Part shown: positions 9,301 to 15,047 of the stretch, piece by piece
How the letters are laid out: every line of letters begins with the position of its first letter
Position numbering within the stretch: the first letter of the stretch is position 1
Source of the DNA: Planctomycetota bacterium
GTDB taxonomy: Bacteria > Planctomycetota > Planctomycetia > Pirellulales > Pirellulaceae
Reading direction: 5' to 3'
DNA: 22,742 nt
Assembly (NCBI GenBank): GCA_026692885.1
Contig: JAPLNJ010000316.1
Location: 1-22,742 of the forward strand
Position numbers and translations under genes: made by a program
The notes under the pieces: model-generated
What the model was told of the DNA's origin: nothing
Seen by the model: only the letters and a program-made list of their open reading frames with translations
Database searches by the model: none

Positions 9301-9487
9301 GCCGTTGGACGCGCCACGCGAGATGTTGCCGTTGATCCCCGTCGAACGACGGCGGAATAACTTCGACGAAGTGGAGCAGCCCTGGCGCGAGTCGGTCGCT
9401 GTCCGACAGGCCCATCGCTGTCTCCGCTGCGATTACGGCCACCGGCCCAACGGCGACTTAGTCGAAATCGCCACCCCGGATTCGTAG
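6341..9487 (+). CDS. hydB: NuoF-GltD fusion: HydB-type flavoprotein subunit of [FeFe]-hydrogenase
   Basis: This 1048-residue cytoplasmic protein starts at an ATG preceded by AGGGAGAAG. Residues 30-105 form a thioredoxin-like [2Fe-2S] domain (C36, C41, C69, C73). Residues 125-540 are a NuoF module: GRGGAGF at 188-194 and the CNADEGDPGAF region at 215-225 for FMN and NADH, CGEETAL at 306-312, an SLBB-like segment, and a [4Fe-4S] site C477, C480, C483, C523. Ordinary HydB ends in a 2[4Fe-4S] ferredoxin domain. Here a GltD/NfnB-like module follows instead: FeS ligands C553, C558, C566, C570 and C605, C609, C613, C617; an FAD site GAGPAG at 662-667; and an NAD(P)H site IGGGNS with YRRSRESMPA at 817-826, whose arginines resemble NADPH-binding family members. 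The last motif, CLRCDYG, lies at 1027-1033. I infer NADH chemistry at the NuoF flavin and a second nucleotide reaction at the GltD flavin, both wired to HydA. Confidence 0.93.
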   Translation: MTKILANLGELIALGESARRQQAEREAQGVVTIRICMGASCIASGSPRVRASLEAELQRQDRATKAHLCEVGCLGPCHGGPVLVIGDTYYEQVRPEDCQELVSEHLGRNRIVERLTHRRPDGRVMSKLNDIDFFRRQTKVVLNRCGRIDPQRIEDYIAENGYQALGKVLGEGDAEAVLEEVKKSGLRGRGGAGFATWKKWDFTRKAAGAEKFVVCNADEGDPGAFMDRSVLEGDPHAVMEGMAIAAYVVGAKRGFIYVRAEYPLAVERLKIAIAQAREYGLLGQHILGSEFDFDLELRMGSGAFVCGEETALLTSIEGNRGEPRPRPPFPAQRGLWGQPTVLNNVETYANVSTIVLDGGEWYASYGTARSKGTKVFALAGAINNSGLVEVPIGMPLGDLIYDIGGGIPAGKEFKAAQIGGPSGGCIPKQHLNVPLDYESLAQLGAIMGSGGLIVMDEDSCMVDVARFFLEFVQEESCGKCVPCRVGTKRMLEILNRICAGQGEEHDLERLIELGERIKETSLCGLGQTAPNPVLSTIRHFGNEYVEHIRDRRCRAGVCAALVHAPCASACPANVDIPGYVSLVAEKRYAEGLRLHRERNPFPAICSRVCFHTCEDKCRRSTLDDSVSIRGVKRFMVDQEVTIQLPEVRENPQNAKRKIAIIGAGPAGLSCAYFLARLGYQPKVYEAEPRPGGMLVQAIPAYRLPREIVAREVRMVENMGIEVLAERRMGRDFTLKSLRAEGCEAVFLGVGAPLGIGLGIPGENAQGITDALGFLRTYNLRGSVPVGKNVVVIGGGNSAIDGARTAVRLGAELVTVVYRRSRESMPAYEEEIEEAIHEGVRLQLLTAPVEVVVEAGRVVGIRCQPMRLGEFDRSGRRRPQEGGETFVLPADQVLVAIGQALDPQAIGDGIHLDLRAGGFLAVDPVSGQTSQKWIFAGGDAVSGPSSVVEAVAAGERAAVGIDRFLTGSEHAFWREIREVGTFYDPDAEPLDAPREMLPLIPVERRRNNFDEVEQPWRESVAVRQAHRCLRCDYGHRPNGDLVEIATPDS

Positions 9488-9677
9488 GTAAGGTAGGTCA
9501 GGCTTTCCAGCCTGACATGGGTTTGAATGTAGGTCAGGCTTTCCAGCCTGACAGGGGTTTGAATGTAGGTCAGGCTTCCAGCCTGACAGGGGTAGTTGGC
9601 CAACCGGCTACAAAACGGTCCCCTGACGCTTCCGAATGCAGTTCGTCCTTAGTCCTTCTAACTTCGCACTTAGTCAC
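9488..9677. other. hydB-hydA intergenic spacer
   Basis: The spacer is mostly filled by the tandem hairpin repeat at 9493-9592. The remainder, up to the chosen hydA start at 9678, shows no Shine-Dalgarno and no clear promoter. Confidence 0.5.
9493..9592 (+). repeat. Three-copy 36-bp tandem hairpin repeat
   Basis: Copies lie at 9493-9528, 9529-9564 and 9565-9592 (the last incomplete). Each unit holds a palindrome: GTCAGGCT, loop TTCC, AGCCTGAC (8-bp stem). The third copy lacks one T in the loop region. The unit starts GTAGGTCAGGCT, and copies 1 and 2 end in GGGTTTGAAT. In RNA, three consecutive stem-loops would form between the hydB and hydA reading frames, which might stabilise, process or attenuate the message. 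They lack U-tracts, so classic intrinsic termination is unlikely. Confidence 0.85.
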
Positions 9678-11450
9678 ATGGTCCACCTAAAGATCAACCA
9701 CATTCCGGTCGAGGTTCCCGAAGGCACCACGATTCTGAACGCGGCGCGCCAAGTCGGCCTCCGCATCCCGACGCTGTGCTTCGTCGAGCGGCTGCAGGCG
9801 CCCGGCGCCTGCCGGGTCTGCGTCGTCGAATTGGAAGGCGTGCAGAACCTGGCCGCATCCTGTTCCATGCCGGTGACTGAGGGCATGCAGGTGTTGACCA
9901 ACAGCCGCCGCGTGCGCAACGCGCGCCGGATGGTGGTCGAGCTGCTGCTGTCCGAGCACAACGGCGAATGCCAAACCTGCGATCGCCGCGAGGACTGCGA
10001 GCTGCAGGCCCTGTCTTCCGAATTGGGCATCCGCCATGTTTCCTATCCCGGCCAGAAGACCCGCAAACGCATCGATCTCTCGACGCCGGCACTGATTCGG
10101 GACAACGGCAAGTGCATCAAGTGCCGGCGCTGCGTGAGCGTCTGCAGCGAGACCCAGCATGTCGGGGCGCTGTGGGCTCAAAATCGCGGCTTCGACACGG
10201 CGATCGGGCCGGCGTTCAACCGCGATCTAAGCACGGTGGCCTGCGTGCAATGCGGCCAATGTGCCGCCGTGTGTCCGGTCGGTGCAATCACCGAGAAGGA
10301 TCAGATCGACGAAGTCTGGGCCGCGATCGACGCTCGGGACAAGCATGTCGTGGTCCAAACCGCGCCCGCCATCCGTGCGGCGCTGGGCGAATGTTTCGGC
10401 TACGCGCCCGGCACGCTGGTCACAGGCAAGATGGTGGCCGCCCTACGCCGGTTGGGCTTCCAGGCCGTGTTCGACACCAACTTTACGGCCGACCTGACGA
10501 TTCTGGAAGAAGGCACGGAGTTGCTGACCCGTCTGCGCCGGACACTGGTCGACGGCGAAGCCTCGCTGTTGCCGATGTTCACCAGCTGCTCGCCCGGCTG
10601 GATTATGTACATGGAGTATTTCCACTCGGATCTGCTGCCGCATCTGTCGACCTGCAAATCGCCGCAGCAAATGTTCGGGGCCGTGGCCAAGACGTATTAT
10701 GCGAACAAGCTCGGCCTGCGGCCCGAACAGATCTTCGTGGCCTCGGTCATGCCCTGCACGGCCAAGAAGTTCGAGTGCCAGCGTCCCGAAATGAACTCCA
10801 GCGGCACGCGGGACGTGGATGTCGTGCTGACCACCCGCGAGTTGGGCAAGATGATCCGCGCGGCGGGCATTGATTTCCGCAATCTCCCGGACGAAGAGAT
10901 GGACGCGCCCCTGGGGCTGTCCAGCGGGGCTGCCGACATTTTTGCCAACACGGGCGGCGTGATGGAAGCGGCGTTGCGGACCGCGTACGAAATCGTGACC
11001 GGCCGGCCTTTGCCGATGCAGAACTTGCACGTCGCGCCGGTTGCCGGTCTGCAGGGACTCAAGGAAGCGTCACTCCGAGTGGAAGGTGCGCTGCGCGAGT
11101 GGGCGTTCCTGGAAGGCGTCACCTTGAACGTGGCCGTGGCCCACGGGCTAAGCAACGCCCACCGGATCATCGATACCATCCGTTCCGGCGAGAAGCAGTA
11201 TCACTTCATCGAAGTCATGACTTGCCCCGGCGGCTGCATCGGCGGCGGCGGTCAGCCGCGGTTCACGACCGACGACGTCCGGCTCGCCCGCATCGGGGCT
11301 ATCTACCGCGAGGACGAGGGTAAACAGCTGCGCAAGTCGCACGACAATCCCCAAGTCGCCAAGCTCTACGAGGAATTCCTCGGCCAACCCCTCGGCGAAC
11401 GTTCCCACCACCTGCTCCACACCCACTACACAGCCCGTAACCGGGTGTGA
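9678..11450 (+). CDS. hydA: [FeFe]-hydrogenase catalytic subunit, M3-type (HydA)
   Basis: The product is 590 residues from ATG 9678. An in-frame ATG at 9636 would add 14 residues, but the ferredoxin domain begins right at the later one (VHLKINHIPVEVPEGTTIL). Neither start has a clear Shine-Dalgarno. FeS relay: [2Fe-2S] C34, C45, C48, C62; the His-Cys cluster H94, C98, C101, C107; two [4Fe-4S] sites C146-C149-C152-C156 and C189-C192-C195-C199. H-domain: L1 TSCSPGW at 302-308, L2 MPCTAKKFE at 358-366, L3 IEVMTCPGGCIGGGGQP at 511-527. The CpI proton path is conserved (E278, E281, R285, C304, S324), but CpI ligand Cys300 is replaced by S305. The C-terminal small-subunit-like tail (KSHDNP...SHHLLH) is complete. 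The size is close to monomeric CpI, without the extra C-terminal [2Fe-2S] domain of Thermotoga HydA. It catalyses reversible H2 oxidation/proton reduction in the cytoplasm. HydE, HydF and HydG maturases are not in the window. Confidence 0.93.
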   Translation: MVHLKINHIPVEVPEGTTILNAARQVGLRIPTLCFVERLQAPGACRVCVVELEGVQNLAASCSMPVTEGMQVLTNSRRVRNARRMVVELLLSEHNGECQTCDRREDCELQALSSELGIRHVSYPGQKTRKRIDLSTPALIRDNGKCIKCRRCVSVCSETQHVGALWAQNRGFDTAIGPAFNRDLSTVACVQCGQCAAVCPVGAITEKDQIDEVWAAIDARDKHVVVQTAPAIRAALGECFGYAPGTLVTGKMVAALRRLGFQAVFDTNFTADLTILEEGTELLTRLRRTLVDGEASLLPMFTSCSPGWIMYMEYFHSDLLPHLSTCKSPQQMFGAVAKTYYANKLGLRPEQIFVASVMPCTAKKFECQRPEMNSSGTRDVDVVLTTRELGKMIRAAGIDFRNLPDEEMDAPLGLSSGAADIFANTGGVMEAALRTAYEIVTGRPLPMQNLHVAPVAGLQGLKEASLRVEGALREWAFLEGVTLNVAVAHGLSNAHRIIDTIRSGEKQYHFIEVMTCPGGCIGGGGQPRFTTDDVRLARIGAIYREDEGKQLRKSHDNPQVAKLYEEFLGQPLGERSHHLLHTHYTARNRV

Positions 11451-11491
11451 TTCGCCGACCCACTGCTCAACGGGGGATCGTCCAGGCGGTC

Positions 11492-11520
11492 TTGTCGCAG
11501 GACCGAAAGGGGTGTAGTAT
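11492..11520 (+). promoter_or_regulatory. Candidate promoter of the toxin-antitoxin pair
   Basis: TTGTCG (11492-11497) and TAGTAT (11515-11520) are 17 bases apart, each matching consensus at four of six positions. Initiation near 11527 would give a leader of about 20 bases before the toxin ATG at 11548. Confidence 0.35.
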
Positions 11521-11547
11521 TTTATCGCTACGAGCTGCGGTGACTCG

Positions 11548-11811
11548 ATGAACATTCAGGTCATTATCTGGGACTTGGAGGACGATCTGCGGGGCAATAC
11601 ACAGCACATCGCCGAGCATGGCATTGCGATCGAAGAGGTCGAAGACGTCTTGCTCGACCCGCACAGCACGCAGAGCAGCAGCCGGTCGAGCGGGGATCCC
11701 ATCATGTTCGGGTACAGCGCTGAAGGTCGCTTGTTAGCGGTCGTTTTCGAACATGTGGATGACAATCCGCTGACCGTCCGGCCAATCACAGCCTATGAAG
11801 TTGAGGAGTGA
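11548..11811 (+). CDS. BrnT-like toxin component
   Basis: This is a small protein of 87 residues. The N-terminal part (IIWDLEDDLRGNTQHIAEHGI, then EEVEDVLLDP) matches the layout of BrnT-type proteins, in which an acidic start, an Asn, a His-Gly turn and a following helix precede the core strands. The second half (MFGYSAEGRLLAVVFEHV, then VRPITAYEVEE) resembles the strands of the same RelE-like fold. BrnT is an RNase toxin; this copy lacks the arginine-rich C-terminal end usual in BrnT, so activity is uncertain. The XRE-type partner begins within five bases of its stop, as expected for a toxin-first TA operon. No strong Shine-Dalgarno is visible. Confidence 0.7.
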   Translation: MNIQVIIWDLEDDLRGNTQHIAEHGIAIEEVEDVLLDPHSTQSSSRSSGDPIMFGYSAEGRLLAVVFEHVDDNPLTVRPITAYEVEE

Positions 11812-11815
11812 GATG

Positions 11816-12211
11816 ATGGCGAAGCGTGTCTTCCGAAAACGCAGTCAGACGCCCGCACAAGAGACGCGTGAGACCACAGTTCGCGAGCGTTTTCAAAGCG
11901 AGCGCCCTTCGTTACGGGAATTGCAGGCATCCGGCGATGGCTCGGAGCCGCTCCTGCAAAGCGAGTACTTCGAGATTCAGGTCTCCTGCCGCGAGAGACT
12001 GCGCCCATTGCGCGAAGCTGCCGGACTCAGCTTGTCGGACATGGCCGCACGGACGGGCATGGACCGGGCGGCGATCCAGAAGCTGGAAAGCGGTGTCCAC
12101 ACAAACCCAACCATCGGCACCATCAACCGTTATCTACGGGCCCTCGGCAAGCAGCTCGTGGTCAAAATCGTTGACGATCCCATTCCAAGTTCTTTCCCAG
12201 CCGGTTCCTAG
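11816..12211 (+). CDS. XRE-family HTH antitoxin/repressor
   Basis: The product is 131 residues. GAGGAG at 11803-11808 gives seven bases of spacing to the ATG at 11816; the adjacent ATG at 11813 is possible, and an upstream in-frame ATG at 11795 would overlap the toxin and lies ahead of the Shine-Dalgarno. Residues 1-50 are charged and probably flexible. Residues 62-117 form a Cro/C1-type helix-turn-helix (LREAAGLSLSDMAARTGM, then AAIQKLESG, then TINRYLRALG). It probably binds the BrnT-like toxin and represses the shared promoter. This is inferred from gene order and family; no operator is recognisable. Confidence 0.85.
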   Translation: MAKRVFRKRSQTPAQETRETTVRERFQSERPSLRELQASGDGSEPLLQSEYFEIQVSCRERLRPLREAAGLSLSDMAARTGMDRAAIQKLESGVHTNPTIGTINRYLRALGKQLVVKIVDDPIPSSFPAGS

Positions 12212-12470
12212 TGCGTTTTCAAGGCTAAGACCGTGGGTTGTGAGCGGAATGGCGCTAGCCGTCGGTGGCGTTCGGAACCGGTGGCTAGCGCCGTTCCGCT
12301 CACGTTCATGAACGGAAAGACGGTGTGGGCGCTCCTTGGTTCAGCATGCTATCACACCTGAGCCGCTTGCGTGTTTGCGCCACACCTCGGAATTGGTCTT
12401 GATCCCAGTCCGGGATTTCTGCTACTAAACCGCCCACTTCGCACCCCAACTACAGCCCTTCGGCCAGTGT
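12212..12470. other. Intergenic region between TA pair and BBP7 gene
   Basis: This 259-bp gap contains the inverted repeat at 12240-12303, a 12-bp palindrome CGTTCATGAACG at 12303-12314, and a weak promoter-like pair for the BBP7 gene: TTGATC at 12399-12404 and TACTAA at 12423-12428 with an 18-base spacer and TG before the -10. No gene is seen. Confidence 0.45.
12240..12303. repeat. Inverted repeat with 21-bp arms
   Basis: The arms at 12240-12260 and 12283-12303 match at 20 of 21 positions (GTGAGCGGAA, T or C, GGCGCTAGCC), with a 22-base loop. In RNA this would be a strong hairpin downstream of the antitoxin stop, so it may act as a 3' barrier, though it lacks a U-tract. The palindrome beside it at 12303-12314 overlaps the end of the right arm. 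Confidence 0.75.
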
Positions 12471-14159
12471 ATGCAGCGAATCGCCTTATTCTTACTGCTC
12501 TGCTTCTGGGCTTGGTCACCGCCTCCAGCCTACGGTGCCGACGGCGCATCCGCGTCGATCTCGGACTTGCGTCTGGTAGCCTACGGGATCTTGCAGAAGC
12601 GGGCGACTGGAGCCGAGGCGGGGCGGTACGTCTTGGTCGACAAGAACGGGCAGACCACCTACTGGATCTCGCCCACCCCGAAGCTGTCATTGGATTCGCA
12701 TGTCGGCAAGCAGGTCGAGGTCGTCGGCAAGTACGAGACTGGGCAGACGGCCGAAAGGCATCTGGTGGCGGAGGCGATTACCCCTACGAAAACCACGCCC
12801 CCGGCGCATTTTGTGAATGTCCAGAGCGCCCCGGCAGAAACACGCGTGCCCGTGCCGCCGCCGCCCCAAGTCGCACCTCGGACAACGACCTCCACGGTCC
12901 GCAGCGCACCGCAGTTGTTGCCGGATTCGATGGACAATGAAGGCCCCCAGTTGTTGCCGCCGAACGGATCCACGATGGATCCCTACGCGCCTGCCAATGA
13001 CAACCCCTGGCACGTCGCGCCTTGCGGCCCCCCGGAACGCATCTGGGCCCGGGCCGAGTATCTGCTGTGGATGACGAAAGGCATGGCTGTGCCGCCGTTA
13101 GTGACCACCAGTCCCCTCGGCACGCCGCAGGCGCAGGCTGGTGTGCTGGGCGCCGACGGAACTCAAATCCTGTTCGGCGACGAAGAGTTGTTCACCAAAG
13201 CCACCGACGGCGTCCGGCTGAAAGTGGGCGGTTGGCTGGGGCCGCGCCGCTGGCTGGGGCTGGAAGGCGACTTCACGGCGTTGGAGAACCGCGGCTTGCT
13301 CTACCAGGCAGGCCTGAACCAGTACGACATCGTCGCCCGCCCGTTCTACAACTCCGACCCCGCTCACCCGGGATCGGACTCCGAGTTGGTGGCCTATCCG
13401 AACGTCATCGCCGGCAGCGTCAGCGTGGTCGCCGCCAGCCAATTCCGGTCGGCCGGACTGCATCTGTTGGGCAATATCGTCTGCAATTCCGGCTGCACCG
13501 GGACATCCGAGTACGACACGGGCAGTTGCAGCAACGGGTTTCGACTCGATCTGCTGGGCGGCTACCGGTACATCCGACTGGCCGAAGGTCTGCTGATCAC
13601 CGAGAACCGGGTCGCTTTAGTCACGCCGCGGGTTGCCTTCAATGCTTGCGACGAATTCTCCACGACCAACGAGTTCCAGGGCGGTGAGATCGGCCTGGTG
13701 AGTACCTTCCGGCGGAGCAGTTGGTGGGCGGAAGGTATCTTGAAGGTGGCCGTGGGCCGCACTTGGGAAAGTCTCGCGATCACCGGCCAGAACACGCTGA
13801 TCCTACCTCCTCCATCTCCCGGCATTGCCGCCACGCCAGCGACACCAGGGTCGGGCCTGCTGGCCCAGCCTACGAATGTCGGGACGTATAGCGTTAAGGA
13901 AACCGCCTGGGCGCCGGAGATTGGTCTCACGCTCGGCTATAAGTTGTCCCCGAAGATGAGCGCGACCGTCGGCTACACCGCGCTGTTCTTAAGTAACGTA
14001 TTGCGGCCCGGCGAGTCGATCGACCTGAGTGTCAACGGCTCGTACATTGATCCCGATCCCAACGTGCCCCCGAGAGGTCGCCCACGCCCCCTCGCCGTGA
14101 TCAGCCAAACCAGCTACTGGGCTCAAGGCTTGAATGTCGGCCTTGACTATCGCTGGTAG
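12471..14159 (+). CDS. BBP7-family outer-membrane beta-barrel protein with N-terminal OB-like domain
   Basis: The product is 562 residues. Residues 1-22 are a signal peptide (FLLLCFWAWSPPPAYG). Residues 33-105 look like an OB-fold-type domain (LRLVAYGILQKR, RYVLVDKNG, VGKQVEVVGKYETG). A Pro/Thr-rich linker runs to about 185. The barrel spans about 190-562 and carries the family hallmark PPLVTTSPLGTP at 208-219, ILFGDEELF, GFRLDLLGGYRYIRL and the closing GLNVGLDYRW. The terminal aromatic residue fits recognition by the BAM complex. The family is largely confined to planctomycetes, with unknown cargo or function. A paralogue lies at 20006-21379. The ATG start has no visible Shine-Dalgarno but leads directly into the signal peptide. 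Confidence 0.9.
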   Translation: MQRIALFLLLCFWAWSPPPAYGADGASASISDLRLVAYGILQKRATGAEAGRYVLVDKNGQTTYWISPTPKLSLDSHVGKQVEVVGKYETGQTAERHLVAEAITPTKTTPPAHFVNVQSAPAETRVPVPPPPQVAPRTTTSTVRSAPQLLPDSMDNEGPQLLPPNGSTMDPYAPANDNPWHVAPCGPPERIWARAEYLLWMTKGMAVPPLVTTSPLGTPQAQAGVLGADGTQILFGDEELFTKATDGVRLKVGGWLGPRRWLGLEGDFTALENRGLLYQAGLNQYDIVARPFYNSDPAHPGSDSELVAYPNVIAGSVSVVAASQFRSAGLHLLGNIVCNSGCTGTSEYDTGSCSNGFRLDLLGGYRYIRLAEGLLITENRVALVTPRVAFNACDEFSTTNEFQGGEIGLVSTFRRSSWWAEGILKVAVGRTWESLAITGQNTLILPPPSPGIAATPATPGSGLLAQPTNVGTYSVKETAWAPEIGLTLGYKLSPKMSATVGYTALFLSNVLRPGESIDLSVNGSYIDPDPNVPPRGRPRPLAVISQTSYWAQGLNVGLDYRW

Positions 14160-14262
14160 CGATCGCGGCTGGATCCGCCAGCGGTGCTGGCACCACTTGC
14201 CGTACTAGCTCCGTCTCCAGTGGTTAGTTCCGCGTTCTACATGGCAAAGTGCGCGATCTGGC

Positions 14263-14340
14263 TGGGAGGGCGAGTCTCATGCCGAGCCACATTCGGCAAA
14301 GCCGGATGCTTCGCGGCTCCGCGGGAGCGTCGCCCTCCCA
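14263..14340. repeat. GGGAGGGCGA-type inverted repeat, copy 1
   Basis: Perfect 11-bp arms, TGGGAGGGCGA at 14263-14273 and TCGCCCTCCCA at 14330-14340, enclose GC-rich sequence with partial further pairing (GCCGAGCC, GGCTCC). It shares arm sequence and layout with the element at 14938-14997, which marks it as one copy of a dispersed repeat. Confidence 0.7.
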
Positions 14341-14440
14341 AAAGGCATTCCCGCGGAAGTTACTAACTGGATGCGGCACTAGCTTCGGCATGTTGCCGCT
14401 CCTGCCCCGCTGCCCATACCAGCCCGACGCACCAGTTCTG

Positions 14441-14670
14441 GAGTTGCGCATTTCGCCGTATTCGCACGCCAAAGGCGTTGTGTCTCACAGCCCAGGGTTG
14501 CGCAGCTACCCTGGGTTCGGTCGCCAGAGTTCCCTCCTCTACCCCAACGGGGTACGGGTGGAATACATACGCCACTGAGTCCCTGGGTAGCCGCTGCGCG
14601 GCAACCCAGGGCTATGAGACACAACCGCTTCGCGGTACTCCATCCCGCAGGACGCCGGAATGCGCAACTC
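14441..14670. repeat. Long nested imperfect inverted repeat
   Basis: Outer arms GAGTTGCGCATT at 14441-14452 and its complement at 14659-14670 are perfect over 12 bp. Inside, GTTGTGTCTCA at 14477-14487 pairs with 14615-14625, followed inwards by imperfectly paired CCCAGGGTTGC and GGCAACCCAGGG blocks. The centre (about 14520-14580) does not pair. The total is about 230 bp, non-coding, and probably a non-autonomous element or a head-to-head pair of repeat copies. Confidence 0.7.
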
Positions 14671-14937
14671 CGAAACTCACCTGTGAGGGTGGCAAAGACA
14701 GCATCCCGACAGGAAACTGGGGTCAAGCCGCTGCACGGCCAGCCTCGCTGTCGCTTGCGATTCGGGCTGGTGCCGATACACCCTTTCGGCGCACTCGTCT
14801 TCAGCCTCTTCCGCAAGACGCGACGGCAGCCTGTGCTACTATTGCCAGCACGCTGGCCTTTCACTTTAACGAGCACACAAGATCGATAATCTGTTCGGTT
14901 TTTTCCGATAACTGGATAGCGGGCGCAGCGGCGGACT

Positions 14938-14997
14938 GGGGAGGGCGACGCTCCCGCGGAGCCGCGGACAACGGCTCGGCAGGAGCCTCGCCCTCCC
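14938..14997. repeat. GGGAGGGCGA-type inverted repeat, copy 2
   Basis: Arms GGGAGGGCGA at 14939-14948 and TCGCCCTCCC at 14988-14997 are perfect over 10 bp. The interior is partly palindromic as well (CGGAGCCG, CGGCTCGG). It ends 50 bases before the DUF11 gene start, so it lies in or next to that gene's leader. Confidence 0.7.
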
Positions 14998-15047
14998 AAA
15001 TCTGTTGGTCGGTTCACTGAAAACACTTGCACAGGACGAGCCAGTCT

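Larger units (their letters stand above)
14160..15047. other. Repeat-rich gene-free region
   Basis: This stretch of about 890 bp lies between the BBP7 and DUF11 genes. It holds at least three inverted-repeat elements (listed separately). Between 14680 and 14935 I see only unique-looking sequence with one extended -10-like string, TGCTACTAT at 14834-14842, lacking a convincing -35; it could serve the DUF11 gene. Open frames on both strands run through the repeats, have no domain signal, and I reject them. Confidence 0.55.

Noticed and set aside
9493..9592. Possible CRISPR array between hydB and hydA
   Set aside because: The 36-bp periodicity comes from directly adjoining repeat units with no unique spacers, and no cas gene is present.
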